A DNA stretch of 64,000 bases from Bacteriovoracaceae bacterium UBA6153 (GTDB lineage Bacteria; Bdellovibrionota; Bacteriovoracia; Bacteriovoracales; Bacteriovoracaceae), in NCBI GenBank assembly GCA_002428265.1, contig DIUR01000027.1:186001-250000 (forward strand), read 5' to 3'. This document shows positions 9,312 through 17,959 of the stretch, piece by piece. The notes below the pieces were generated by a model that saw nothing but the letters and a program-made list of their open reading frames with translations, was not told the origin of the DNA and did no database searches. Every line of letters starts with the position of its first letter. Within the stretch, counting starts at the first letter, position 1. The position numbers and the translations under genes were made by a program.

Positions 9312-10066
9312 TTTAAGTATTCGTTAATCAGCTTCTTTTTAAACTCATAAACGTTGCCGATTGGTTTACAAAATTTTGGTGGGTCTTTCTTTCCAATATG
9401 AAGAAGGTCATTAATGACCAGAACCTGGGCGTCGGTATTTTTTCCTGAGCCAATTCCGATAGTCGGTATTTTCAATTTGTCAGTGATCTTTTTAGCAAGC
9501 TCAGCTTCAACAAACTCCAGGACAATAGAAAAACATCCTGCTTCTTGCAGGGCCAGTGCTTCTTTCATCAAACGTGTTTGAGAAGCAGTGTCTTTTCCAT
9601 GAGTGTAGTATCCACCTTGTTCATGAACTGATTGAGGAGTAAGTCCAATATGTCCCATAACCGGGATCCCAATCTGAGTAAGTCTTTCGATAAGCTCACA
9701 TTGATAGGGATACGCACCTTCAAGCTTTATGGCCTCAACACCAGATTGCTGAAAAAGAGCGATTGCATTTTGAAGACCTGACTCTAGTGTGGCATAACTT
9801 CCAAATGGTAAATCAGCGATGACAAATTTATCAGGAGCGCCTCTTTTTACGGCCGATGAAAAAATGCTCATCGTTGGAACATCAACTTTAATTGTATGAT
9901 CGTATCCAAGAATGACGTTTCCTAGGCTGTCACCGATAAGAATCATATCGACTTCAGTTTCATTGAGTAATTGGGCCATCTGGAAATCATAACAAGTCAG
10001 CATCTGTAATGGCTTTTTTGCTGATTTCTTTTTAAAGGCACGAATTTTTCTTGTATCAAGTTTCAT
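9308..10066 (-). CDS. panB: 3-methyl-2-oxobutanoate hydroxymethyltransferase
   Basis: Makes ketopantoate from 2-oxoisovalerate and methylene-tetrahydrofolate. Signature stretches MLTCYDFQMAQLLNE, ILIGDSLGNVILGYD (metal-binding Asp), ADLPFGSYA, VKLEGA-like AIKLEGAYP, MGHIGLTPQS and IGIGSGKNTDAQVLV are all present in order. 252 residues is normal. GAGAG lies before the ATG. It follows the KARI-like gene by 12 nt and overlaps coaX by 4 nt: a pantothenate and CoA operon. Confidence 0.95.
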   Translation of the reverse strand: MKLDTRKIRAFKKKSAKKPLQMLTCYDFQMAQLLNETEVDMILIGDSLGNVILGYDHTIKVDVPTMSIFSSAVKRGAPDKFVIADLPFGSYATLESGLQNAIALFQQSGVEAIKLEGAYPYQCELIERLTQIGIPVMGHIGLTPQSVHEQGGYYTHGKDTASQTRLMKEALALQEAGCFSIVLEFVEAELAKKITDKLKIPTIGIGSGKNTDAQVLVINDLLHIGKKDPPKFCKPIGNVYEFKKKLINEYLK

Positions 10067-10078
10067 TAAGACTCTCTC

Positions 10079-11005
10079 TTAGTTAATTAAATCTGCTTTT
10101 AGTTTTTTAAATACTGCTGATAGCTCTTCTTTTTCCCATTCAGCCGTCACTGATTTTCTTAGAGCATCCGCATCTATTTCAACATCGCTGTAAAATTTTT
10201 TGCTGCTAATATCTGCCATGATTTTTTCCAGGGCCTGATCGAACTCACTACCTAAAAGAAGCTCTCTTCCTTTTTGTGATCCAATTAAGGCATTGGGAGA
10301 AATGAGATTGAAAAAGGCCTCAGGCCCTAATGTCACTATTGCTTGTGAAATAGATTTGAGTTCTAAAAAGCATTCCATGAAAGCGACTTCTTGCGAGATG
10401 CCATTCTTTCTTAGAACGTTAAATGATTTCAAAGCAACATAGGGAAGAATAGAGCATAAGAAAGACTGCTCTGAGAAAAGATCAGCAGCTGTCTCTTCTT
10501 CAAAATGGCTTTTGTAGAGAGCAGTAAAGCCAGCATGAGCAGCAATCGTTTTAACTATCGCCTCTGCTTCTACGTCTGGAGTATATACTGCGGCTCCAAT
10601 TTTTCCGTGAATTTCATATTGATAACGTACTTCACTGGCAATGGCCTTAGGAGCAAGCAGTGAGTGCTTAAACTGGGGAAATACTGTTTCCAGTTTATGT
10701 TTAGTCAGACTAAATCCATGGGCATAAATAAGATGTGAGCCGGATGGAATGTATTGGTGATTTTTTTCCAGAAAGTTCAAGTGTTGATCGTCTGGTATAA
10801 GCATAACGAAAATGTTTGAAGAGCTTAGAGCAGATGTTTCAAGCTCTATGACATTAAAGCCCATTTTTTGAGCGAGCTCTTTTGACTTACTTGATTTCTT
10901 TAAAGCAATTGAAACATTCTGTTTTGAATCTAATAAATTCAAGGCCCATGCTTTTGCTTGAGAGCCAAAACCTACAATAGTAAGGCCTGTTTTCAATGAC
11001 TCCAT
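10079..11005 (-). CDS. Ketol-acid reductoisomerase-like protein, probable ketopantoate reductase
   Basis: 308 residues with the KARI (IlvC) architecture: Rossmann motif VGFGSQAKAWALNLLDS, LIPDDQH, FAHG-like YAHGFSLT, LAPKAIASEVR, then the C-terminal domain with FEEETAADLFSEQ holding the metal-binding Asp and Glu, and a further LELK Glu. This is more divergent than a normal IlvC, and no other branched-chain synthesis gene is nearby. It is the first gene of an operon with panB and coaX, exactly where a ketopantoate reductase (PanE or PanG) is needed. IlvC enzymes are known to reduce ketopantoate. That function is inference from context; plain acetohydroxyacid isomeroreductase is the alternative. 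AAAGGA precedes the ATG. Confidence 0.75.
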   Translation of the reverse strand: MESLKTGLTIVGFGSQAKAWALNLLDSKQNVSIALKKSSKSKELAQKMGFNVIELETSALSSSNIFVMLIPDDQHLNFLEKNHQYIPSGSHLIYAHGFSLTKHKLETVFPQFKHSLLAPKAIASEVRYQYEIHGKIGAAVYTPDVEAEAIVKTIAAHAGFTALYKSHFEEETAADLFSEQSFLCSILPYVALKSFNVLRKNGISQEVAFMECFLELKSISQAIVTLGPEAFFNLISPNALIGSQKGRELLLGSEFDQALEKIMADISSKKFYSDVEIDADALRKSVTAEWEKEELSAVFKKLKADLIN

Positions 11006-11073
11006 TAACTATTCCTTTGTCATATCTTTCCAGTTAAAGCTACACTCTATGATAGAAAGAGGCTAGCATTTCA

Positions 11074-11847
11074 TTGAAAATAATATCGTGTCAAACACCA
11101 GAGATTTACCAGTCAAATTCGATGAATCGAGGCATTCAGACTTTTACTTCTATGCTCTCGGATGATACAGGATTTATTTTTTTAGAGTCTCATCTTGATC
11201 GACTTCTTAAGGGAGCACATTTTCTTTTTCCTCAACATAAGTGGTTAGAAAAAAAACAAGCGTTTGAGGATTTTTTAAAAAGTGAATGGACTCCTAAGCA
11301 CTACTATCGATTGAGTATTATTGATGATACTGTTTTTTTTACTAAGAAGGCCCACGCTCCTAAGGAGCCATATGTCAGTTTAGGAAATGCTAAAAGCATC
11401 AAGTCACCCTCAATCATTCCTGCTTATGTTAAGAATGCAAATTATCTTATGGCCGATCTGGAAATTCATGAAGCGCGTAAACGCAAGTGCGATGATGTGG
11501 TATTTTTTGATCGCGAGCAAAATGTTACTGAAGCAAGTACGGCAAACATTTTTGTCGTTTTAAATGAATCGACGATTCTGACACCTAAAACTTCTTCCAT
11601 GGTTTTAGAAGGTGTGACCAGAGGAAAACTCATTGAGTATTTGAAGTCCGCCAAGTATAATTTGATCGAATCAGATATCTCTAAAAGTGAACTTGAAAGC
11701 TGCAGTGAAATCTGGTTGACGAATGCCATCTCAGGGATTCGTTTAGTAGAAAAGTACGAAAAATTTAATATGTTTAAAGAAAGAACTATTTACCAGACGG
11801 TGTGCAGTGAGTTCGGCCGTTTTGGAGAGAAATTTAATCATGAATAA
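11074..11847 (+). CDS. Class IV aminotransferase (PabC / branched-chain type)
   Basis: PLP-dependent fold-type IV enzyme, 257 residues. Family marks are the HLDRLLKGA arginine segment, the PLP-lysine region VKNANYLMADLEIHEARKRKCDDVVFFD, and the TEASTANIFVV motif that binds the cofactor. It could be 4-amino-4-deoxychorismate lyase (folate) or a branched-chain or D-amino acid aminotransferase; sequence alone does not decide. The start is TTG with AAGAGG about 14 nt upstream. It is divergent from the pantothenate operon and overlaps yacG by 8 nt. A branched-chain role would supply 2-oxoisovalerate for PanB. Confidence 0.8.
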   Translation: MKIISCQTPEIYQSNSMNRGIQTFTSMLSDDTGFIFLESHLDRLLKGAHFLFPQHKWLEKKQAFEDFLKSEWTPKHYYRLSIIDDTVFFTKKAHAPKEPYVSLGNAKSIKSPSIIPAYVKNANYLMADLEIHEARKRKCDDVVFFDREQNVTEASTANIFVVLNESTILTPKTSSMVLEGVTRGKLIEYLKSAKYNLIESDISKSELESCSEIWLTNAISGIRLVEKYEKFNMFKERTIYQTVCSEFGRFGEKFNHE

Positions 11848-12070
11848 AACTTTAAAAGTTAAATGCCCGCAATGCTCGATTGAGTTTAATTATTACAGTT
11901 CAGAGTTCAGACCATTTTGCAGTGATCGATGCCAAAAAATTGATCTTGGACATTGGTTTCAGGAATCTTACGTAGTCCCATTAAAAGAAAATGTTGTTGA
12001 TACGGAAACACAAGAAAATGGAAATGAAACAGATGGCGGCGACGAACACAATGAAAGTGACTACAACTAA
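11840..12070 (+). CDS. yacG: YacG-type zinc-binding protein
   Basis: Short protein (76 residues) with the YacG pattern CPQC followed by FCSDRCQKIDLGHWFQESY, so four cysteines bind one zinc. E. coli YacG binds and inhibits DNA gyrase. The start at 11840 is chosen over a longer frame because it has GGAGAGA upstream and begins just before the first CxxC; it overlaps the aminotransferase by 8 nt. The C-terminal third is acidic and disordered, rich in Glu, Asn and Asp. Confidence 0.85.
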   Translation: MNKTLKVKCPQCSIEFNYYSSEFRPFCSDRCQKIDLGHWFQESYVVPLKENVVDTETQENGNETDGGDEHNESDYN

Positions 12071-12959
12071 AAAAGCTGCGAAAAAAGTTGCGAAAAAAAC
12101 TGTAAAGAGAGAAGAGGCCCTGGAGCTTTCAATGCTTCTTGCTGTCAAAGCCGCTAAACTTCTTTTACTAAAACAGCAAAAAATATCGTCATTAAAAATC
12201 ACAAACAAGAAAGCTCAAGGGATTGCCAGCAGTGCTGACACTGAATCTGAAGCCCTGATCGTCGACGGAATTAAAGCAAAATATCCTGACCATTTTATTC
12301 TTGCAGAAGAAACTGCCTACAAAGAGTACATGGGACAGATGGATAGATATAAATTTTTAAAAGAAAAAGAATGGGTTTGGATTATTGATCCACTAGATGG
12401 AACTAATAATTTTTTGAATGGACTTGATTACTACGGGATTTGTATCTCGCTGGTTAACTTCGGTGAACCGGTCACTGGTTTAGTCTTAAGGCCTACCAAT
12501 GGTGAGTGCTTTTATGCCATCAAAGGCAAAGGAAGCAAACTGGTCAACTTTAGCAATTCATTCAAAAAGAAATCGAAACCAGTTAGCTTAAAAAAATCTA
12601 CCAATAAAAAATCCCTATGTGATTCATTACTTGTCACAGGTTTTGCCACTGAAAAAGGCCCAGTCTTTGACCGCGAGTTTGACCTGTTCAAACACATGTT
12701 AGGGAAGAGCCGAGGCATTAGAAGAATGGGAAGTGCTGCCCTGGATTTGTGTTATGTTGCCCGCGGGGTATTTGACTGTTTCTGGGAAAAAGGCCTGGCA
12801 GCTTGGGATGTTTCAGCAGCTGGATTGATCTGCCTTGAAGCAGGTGTCAAAGTATCTGATTATGAAGGTCAGAAATTCCATCCATTTCAGGAAACAATTG
12901 TCGCCAGCAGAGCTCCACTACATAAGGAAATCTTGTCTTTATTCCGGAACAGATTATAA
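12051..12959 (+). CDS. Inositol monophosphatase / CysQ family phosphatase
   Basis: Mg-dependent phosphatase of the IMPase superfamily. Metal-site motifs are ILAEET, WIIDPLDGTNNFLNG and WDVSAAGLICLEAG, in the right order. The substrate may be inositol phosphate or 3'-phosphoadenosine 5'-phosphate. The N-terminus is a Lys/Ala-rich stretch (TKKAAKKVAKK) unusual for the family and possibly RNA- or membrane-binding. The start is uncertain: in-frame ATGs lie at 12018, 12024, 12033 and 12051, all overlapping the end of yacG, none with a strong ribosome binding site. It ends with the usual VASRAPLHKEIL segment. Confidence 0.85.
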   Translation: MKVTTTKKAAKKVAKKTVKREEALELSMLLAVKAAKLLLLKQQKISSLKITNKKAQGIASSADTESEALIVDGIKAKYPDHFILAEETAYKEYMGQMDRYKFLKEKEWVWIIDPLDGTNNFLNGLDYYGICISLVNFGEPVTGLVLRPTNGECFYAIKGKGSKLVNFSNSFKKKSKPVSLKKSTNKKSLCDSLLVTGFATEKGPVFDREFDLFKHMLGKSRGIRRMGSAALDLCYVARGVFDCFWEKGLAAWDVSAAGLICLEAGVKVSDYEGQKFHPFQETIVASRAPLHKEILSLFRNRL

Positions 12960-13000
12960 TTTCTTAATAGAAGAAGATTGCTTAATCCTAGGAAGGGACT

Positions 13001-13930
13001 GTGACAGAAACAATACGTTTAATACTCACTAAATTTACTGATGAGACTATTACCATTTTCAGTTTATTGCTTTTGGTAACAATGGTTGGAATCATTATTT
13101 ATTGGTTTTATAATCGTAAAAAATTTCACCAACTCTCGCATGAAATTCCGGCCAGTGTCGTTAAGAACTATCTCGATTCAATTATTCAAAATTCGAACTC
13201 ATTAAAGTCTTCTCTTTTTAGAGGAGGAGGACTTGATATTGGTAACGGTGTTCCATCTGTTGTTCCCGTTGGAGATCTTCCAAGCTCAATGAGTATTGGA
13301 GTAGGCAATGGAAGTGAAGAGACAACTCAAAAAAATGCAGAGATCGCAGCCCTTACTCAAAAACTAAGTGATCGTCATAGACAAATTCAAGACCTGGAAA
13401 AAACGATTCAGGATCTATCAGCAGGAAAAGGACTTGGGGCTGAAACTGAACTTCTAAAAAAAGACCTATCTCAGTCACAACAAAAAGTTCGTGAGCTTGA
13501 AGCTCAATTAGCTGAAGCTATGACGAGAGCAGGTGGAGACGCTGGTCTTCAAAAAGAACTTGTTTCAGTTACAAATGAAAGAAATGAAATTAGAGAACGT
13601 TTGAAAGAATACGCAATTATCGAAGAAGATCTTGCAAACTTAAAACGTCTGCAACAAGAAAATGATCAATTAAAAGCAGAGCTTGCTGCTTTAAGAAAAG
13701 GCGGAGCTCCTGTGGCAGCACCTGCTGCGGCTGCGGTCGTTGCACCACCAGAGATAGAAGATGATCTTGAAGCACAAATGGCAGCCGCGATTGCTGAATC
13801 AGCTGCTCCTGCGCCAGCAGCTAAGAACCCACAGGTTCTTGATGTCAGTGTTGATGAAGTTCCTTCAGAAGAAGTGGAGCAAAAATCGGCAGAAGAACTT
13901 CTCTCTGAATTTGAAAAAATGTTAGGTTAA
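13001..13930 (+). CDS. Membrane-anchored coiled-coil protein
   Basis: 309 residues starting with GTG behind a strong AGGAAGGGA. One transmembrane helix (about residues 15-38, FSLLLLVTMVGIIIYWFY), a Gly/Ser linker, then a long coiled coil (about 105-230), an Ala/Pro-rich hinge and a short acidic C-terminal motif SAEELLSEFEKMLG. No catalytic domain. Most likely a structural or scaffold protein with its bulk in the cytoplasm. No specific family recognised. It is followed after 17 nt by the HEAT-repeat gene, with which it probably forms an operon. Confidence 0.75.
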   Translation: MTETIRLILTKFTDETITIFSLLLLVTMVGIIIYWFYNRKKFHQLSHEIPASVVKNYLDSIIQNSNSLKSSLFRGGGLDIGNGVPSVVPVGDLPSSMSIGVGNGSEETTQKNAEIAALTQKLSDRHRQIQDLEKTIQDLSAGKGLGAETELLKKDLSQSQQKVRELEAQLAEAMTRAGGDAGLQKELVSVTNERNEIRERLKEYAIIEEDLANLKRLQQENDQLKAELAALRKGGAPVAAPAAAAVVAPPEIEDDLEAQMAAAIAESAAPAPAAKNPQVLDVSVDEVPSEEVEQKSAEELLSEFEKMLG

Positions 13931-13947
13931 TTTTAGGGGATACCATA

Positions 13948-14718
13948 ATGAAAAATTTTTCAAGAATTGCACTTCTCTTAATTTTAACTTGTTCAGCTTA
14001 TGCTGAAGCTGCTATCAGCAACACTCAAGTGAAGCAAGCATTACTGCAAAGGTACATGCTGAACTATAACGATAAAATTCAAATGGCACAGCTTAAGAGC
14101 GACACTCTTAAAAATGGTGGACAGTCAGTTGAAGCATTAATCGAAGTTATGAAAAATGGTAAGTACCCTGATAAAAACCGTTGGATGGCGACATTTCTTC
14201 TGGGACAAATCATGGGAGATAAGTCTGCACCATTTTTATCAAAGTTCTTAAAACACCCTCACTGGGTTATGAGAATGGCGAGCTTAAAGACGATGCTTGC
14301 TCTTAAGCAAAAAAGCTACGCTCCTCAATATGCAGCACTACTAAAAGACGATTCTTTTATTGTTCGTTCCCAAGCGCTTGATACGATCAGAACTCTTAAT
14401 ACCGTTGAAGTTGCTCCACAAGTATGGGCGATGCTTTATGATAAAAAGAATTATTACCAGCCGACAATGAATGGAAAAGCTCTTAAGTCAAAGCGCTCTA
14501 ACATTATCAAAAATGTCATTCTCACAGTAGGGGACCTGAAGTTTGAAAAAGCTAGGTTGCCTCTAATCAAGATGATTCAAAAAGATAAGTACAATGACAT
14601 CTTTAAAGAGATGGATATGAGTCTGTCAAAAATCACAGGACTTACATCTCCTTCTGGAGACGTAGGTAAAAAGAGAATTTTCTGGCAACGTATGGCCTTA
14701 AATACGACCATCAGATAA
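13948..14718 (+). CDS. Exported HEAT-repeat protein
   Basis: 256 residues with a signal peptide (MKNFSRIALLLILTCSAYAEA) and then helical repeats of HEAT type: paired helices such as RWMATFLLGQIMGDKSAPFLSKFLK, HWVMRMASLKTMLALK and FIVRSQALDTIRTL. Such repeats bind other proteins, so a periplasmic scaffold or assembly factor is likely. Ribosome binding site is TTAGGGGAT. Second gene of a pair with the coiled-coil membrane protein. No named family. Confidence 0.75.
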   Translation: MKNFSRIALLLILTCSAYAEAAISNTQVKQALLQRYMLNYNDKIQMAQLKSDTLKNGGQSVEALIEVMKNGKYPDKNRWMATFLLGQIMGDKSAPFLSKFLKHPHWVMRMASLKTMLALKQKSYAPQYAALLKDDSFIVRSQALDTIRTLNTVEVAPQVWAMLYDKKNYYQPTMNGKALKSKRSNIIKNVILTVGDLKFEKARLPLIKMIQKDKYNDIFKEMDMSLSKITGLTSPSGDVGKKRIFWQRMALNTTIR

Positions 14719-14728
14719 TTAAAAAAAA

Positions 14729-15304
14729 TTAGAAATTCTTTTCTGCTTCTTTTGTTTTCTTGTCTTCGATCTGTTGAAGTTTAGCTTCAATAGCGAGGGC
14801 GCGCTCTAGGCGATAGAGAATAGATTTTTCCAGGATTCCATCAGTCTTGATAATCTTCCAGCCTTGCAGGAAGTCTTGCTCAACTCTTTGGCGTTTAAAG
14901 ACTGTTACTTTACTAACTTCTTTACTTCCACGGTAACCTTTAACCACGTTGATAATCAGCTTGAACTCAGCAGACTTTACAGAATCATTTGATCCGAAAG
15001 AGTCAGCAAAATTTAACTCTAGGGTGTTATCAATCCAGCGTGTTTTGATGACGCCAGCTTCCTGGTTGTAGACCTCTCGAGGATATTTATTGGTAATTTT
15101 CATGACCTCTTGCCATACCTTGCTGTAGTCAGCGCGGTAGACTTGAGTTGGAATTTCAAGATCTTCAGTTACATATTTAAAATTTTCATAGGAAGAGCAT
15201 CCGCTTACGCCTACAATAATAAGTGTGCAAAAGCCAAGTACACTGACCTGTGCCATGATCTTAGGAAATCTTTGCTTTATAACTAGTGAAAAAGTTTTTA
15301 TCAT
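14729..15304 (-). CDS. Probable outer-membrane lipoprotein
   Basis: 191 residues with hydrophobic signal and lipobox VGVSGC followed by Ser-Ser, so likely sorted to the outer membrane. The ATG at 15304 gives a long n-region; the ATG at 15256 (MAQVSVLGF) gives a more typical one. Mature part has a small alpha/beta domain (YRADYSKVWQEVMKITNKYP) that loosely recalls BamC-like or DUF-type lipoproteins, but the link is weak. The C-terminus is a charged helix. Divergent from kdsD, with TACAAT at 15320-15325 as a possible -10. Confidence 0.7.
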   Translation of the reverse strand: MIKTFSLVIKQRFPKIMAQVSVLGFCTLIIVGVSGCSSYENFKYVTEDLEIPTQVYRADYSKVWQEVMKITNKYPREVYNQEAGVIKTRWIDNTLELNFADSFGSNDSVKSAEFKLIINVVKGYRGSKEVSKVTVFKRQRVEQDFLQGWKIIKTDGILEKSILYRLERALAIEAKLQQIEDKKTKEAEKNF

Positions 15305-15372
15305 CTAACTCTATTGTATCTAAGATTAAAAAGAAGACAAAGAAGTTAGAATTGACTCATAAAAGGGAAACT

Positions 15373-16365
15373 ATGACCCATTCAAAAACAATGTCGGAAG
15401 TCCTAAAACTTGAAGCCAACTCTTTAGTAAGAGCTGCGGAGCTTATTGAATTAAATCACTCAAAAGATGCTGATAAACTCATCAAACTTTATGATCAATT
15501 GAGAGCGACAGGTTCGGCGATTATTTTTTGTGGAGTAGGGAAGTCTGGCATTATCGCTCAAAAATGTGCAGCTACTTTTACCTCTCTTGGCCTTCCTTCT
15601 TATTTTCTTCATCCAACTGAAGCTCTTCACGGAGATCTGGGAAGAGTCGGTAAAAACGATGCCATCGTTCTTTTAAGTAAGTCAGGAACAACAGAAGAAA
15701 TCGTAAAACTTCTTCCATTTTTACAAGCTCCAAAATCTCACCGTATAGCTCTCGTTGGAAAAGTTCCTTCACCAGTCTCTGAGTTCTGTGACATTGTTTT
15801 TGACTGCTCAGTGGATAAAGAAGCCTGCATCAATAACCAAGCACCAACCACTAGCTCAACCCTGGCCATGGCCATGGGAGATGCAATGGCGGTGTTGTTT
15901 GAAAAATATATCGGTCTTTCGAAAGAAGGATTCGCCGTTAATCATCCAGGTGGAATACTTGGAAAATCTCTACGTATGAAAGTGCGCGACCTAACAATCA
16001 GACCAGAAGAGTGCCCGGTACTTACTTCAAAGCAAACTCTTCAAGATGCCATTCTTGCAATGTCGAAATTTCCTGTTGGAGGATGCGCTGTCGTTGATAA
16101 CGGAGAGTTTAAAGGAATCATCGTTGAAGGTGATATCAGAAGAACTTTCACAAAAGACAATCAAGGGCTTCAGACAAGTGTGGAAGCCATCATGAATAGA
16201 ACTCCAACGAGTATTCATCCAGACCAGCTTGCCTTTGAGGCACTGGAATTGATGGAGTCGAAGACCCGATCATTTTTTGTTCTGCCTGTATTAGAAGGAA
16301 CAAAATTTTCAGGCTTTATTCGTCTTCACGATCTCTTGAAAGAAGGCTTTTCTCTTAAAGGCTAA
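15373..16365 (+). CDS. kdsD: Arabinose-5-phosphate isomerase (KdsD/KpsF)
   Basis: Converts ribulose-5-phosphate to arabinose-5-phosphate, precursor of Kdo for lipopolysaccharide. SIS domain with FCGVGKSGIIAQK and LSKSGTTEEIV, the conserved HPTEALHGDLG loop and NHPGGILG, followed by two CBS domains (from about residue 200). The start at 15373 is preferred: it has AAAAGGGA and matches the family length (330). A frame opening at 15286 would add 29 Lys-rich residues and overlap the divergent lipoprotein gene. The last 57 bp overlap the end of lnt on the other strand. Confidence 0.93.
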   Translation: MTHSKTMSEVLKLEANSLVRAAELIELNHSKDADKLIKLYDQLRATGSAIIFCGVGKSGIIAQKCAATFTSLGLPSYFLHPTEALHGDLGRVGKNDAIVLLSKSGTTEEIVKLLPFLQAPKSHRIALVGKVPSPVSEFCDIVFDCSVDKEACINNQAPTTSSTLAMAMGDAMAVLFEKYIGLSKEGFAVNHPGGILGKSLRMKVRDLTIRPEECPVLTSKQTLQDAILAMSKFPVGGCAVVDNGEFKGIIVEGDIRRTFTKDNQGLQTSVEAIMNRTPTSIHPDQLAFEALELMESKTRSFFVLPVLEGTKFSGFIRLHDLLKEGFSLKG

Positions 16366-17895
16366 TTCAACCAGACCTAACAAGATTGCAATTCCCAAAA
16401 AGCTCCAGATCCCCAGAATCTGAAAAAGAGTTTTTGTTCGCGGTGCAATTTTAAGATCTAAATCAAGATAAGTTTTCTCACCGACACCCAGTCTTTTAGT
16501 CTCACTTCCATCAGGATAAATAACTGTCGTGATCCCAGTGTTAGTACTTCTTATGAGAGGAAGATTAAACTCAAGCGCTCTCCACTTCGTTAGAAATAAA
16601 TGCTGATGAGGCTCTGCTGTATCGCCGTACCATGAATCATTAGTCAGATTAATGAGAAACTGAGCTTCATGATCAATATCCTGAGCATTAAGCATATCGG
16701 CAACAAACGAAGGAAAAAGTACTTCGTAACAAATAACCGAAACAAAGTTCAGATTATTTTTTGTCGTGAATCCCGTAAACTTATCACCTTCAGCGAAATA
16801 AGAAATGTTTGTAATGATGCTGCTTAAGTACTTATTGAGAGGTCCGAAAGGAAGACCTTCTCCAAAAGGAATCAATCTCATCTTGTGATAGACATTTTTA
16901 AGATACAGCTCATTGCTGAAATGAAAAGCAGTGTTGTAGTCGCTTTGATAATTTTTAATATCAGATGGCGGAGATGAGTCATATCCTCCGACAAATAATT
17001 CTGCTCCAGTCTGAGAGAGAATATCATTCATTAACTTTGGAAGTTGAAACGATTTATTATTCAGCATTGTTTCACTAAAGAATAAACTAGGGAAAGCAGT
17101 TTCAGGCCAGATGATCAGATCGCGTGGCGTTTGGATTTTATCAGTACTTAAAAAATAATAACTTTCAAAGACTGAATTAAGGGAATTTCTTCCGCCTCTT
17201 TCAGAGTCAATTTTTATAAAGTTTCCAATATTAGGCTGAACGATTCTGATGTTAAGATCTGTCGTTGCTTGATCTTTTGAGTTCATGACAGAAAAAGGAA
17301 TGTGAATGAAAATAATAAGGGCAATAAATCCGTAATACAGCTTTGGTTTTACTTTAGTTTGATAATGCTGAACTAGAGTCAGTGCAGTTAGTGCTGTAAA
17401 GAATGAGTAAAACGCAGCTCCTGCCCAAGGAGCAAAAACCAATTTTACTGTCGGAGCTAGAGAGAGAAATGAGTGACCGATGTGTGCCGGGAATTGTTGA
17501 GGAATAAATCTTTCAAGAAGAACGTAACCAACAGCTAAAAAAAGCGGGTGTTTGATTTTTCTTTTTAAGGCCACATAACAGTAAACCTGAGGAATAATCA
17601 CAAAAGAGAAGACCAGGCCTAAAACTTGATTTAAAGGAAAAGGCAGACCACCAAATTCTGTCAGAAGATGAGGAATCCAGTAAAATCCCGCCAAATAAAA
17701 CCCAAGAGAGTAAGCAATGCTTAGAATGAATTGTTTTTTGAGTGTTGTCTCTTGATCGAGTGCCCAGTTGAATAAAGCAAACCCAATAATAGGAGCGATA
17801 AAAAACGAACTCCCATTAAAAAGAGGGAAGCCCAGAGCATAGAGCATTCCGGCCAATAGACAGACAATTAGTGTACGGTATTTTTGAATCAGCAT
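16309..17895 (-). CDS. lnt: Apolipoprotein N-acyltransferase
   Basis: Third enzyme of lipoprotein maturation, adds an N-acyl chain in the inner membrane. About six N-terminal membrane helices (residues 5-205) lead into a nitrilase-fold domain. The catalytic triad is visible: Glu in WPETAFPS, Lys in KMRLIPFGE and Cys in VSVICYEVLFP, followed by NLTNDSWYGDTAEPHQH and RSTNTGIT. One more helix ends the protein. 528 residues is normal. Its presence fits the many lipobox proteins in this window. The 3' end overlaps kdsD by 57 bp, tail to tail. Confidence 0.95.
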   Translation of the reverse strand: MLIQKYRTLIVCLLAGMLYALGFPLFNGSSFFIAPIIGFALFNWALDQETTLKKQFILSIAYSLGFYLAGFYWIPHLLTEFGGLPFPLNQVLGLVFSFVIIPQVYCYVALKRKIKHPLFLAVGYVLLERFIPQQFPAHIGHSFLSLAPTVKLVFAPWAGAAFYSFFTALTALTLVQHYQTKVKPKLYYGFIALIIFIHIPFSVMNSKDQATTDLNIRIVQPNIGNFIKIDSERGGRNSLNSVFESYYFLSTDKIQTPRDLIIWPETAFPSLFFSETMLNNKSFQLPKLMNDILSQTGAELFVGGYDSSPPSDIKNYQSDYNTAFHFSNELYLKNVYHKMRLIPFGEGLPFGPLNKYLSSIITNISYFAEGDKFTGFTTKNNLNFVSVICYEVLFPSFVADMLNAQDIDHEAQFLINLTNDSWYGDTAEPHQHLFLTKWRALEFNLPLIRSTNTGITTVIYPDGSETKRLGVGEKTYLDLDLKIAPRTKTLFQILGIWSFLGIAILLGLVELAFKRKAFFQEIVKTNKA

Positions 17896-17959
17896 AGGTT
17901 GATAGTAGATTCAATGAGATTATTTGCCAATGAGAACGTTTTAGCTTTAAAATTTAGTT

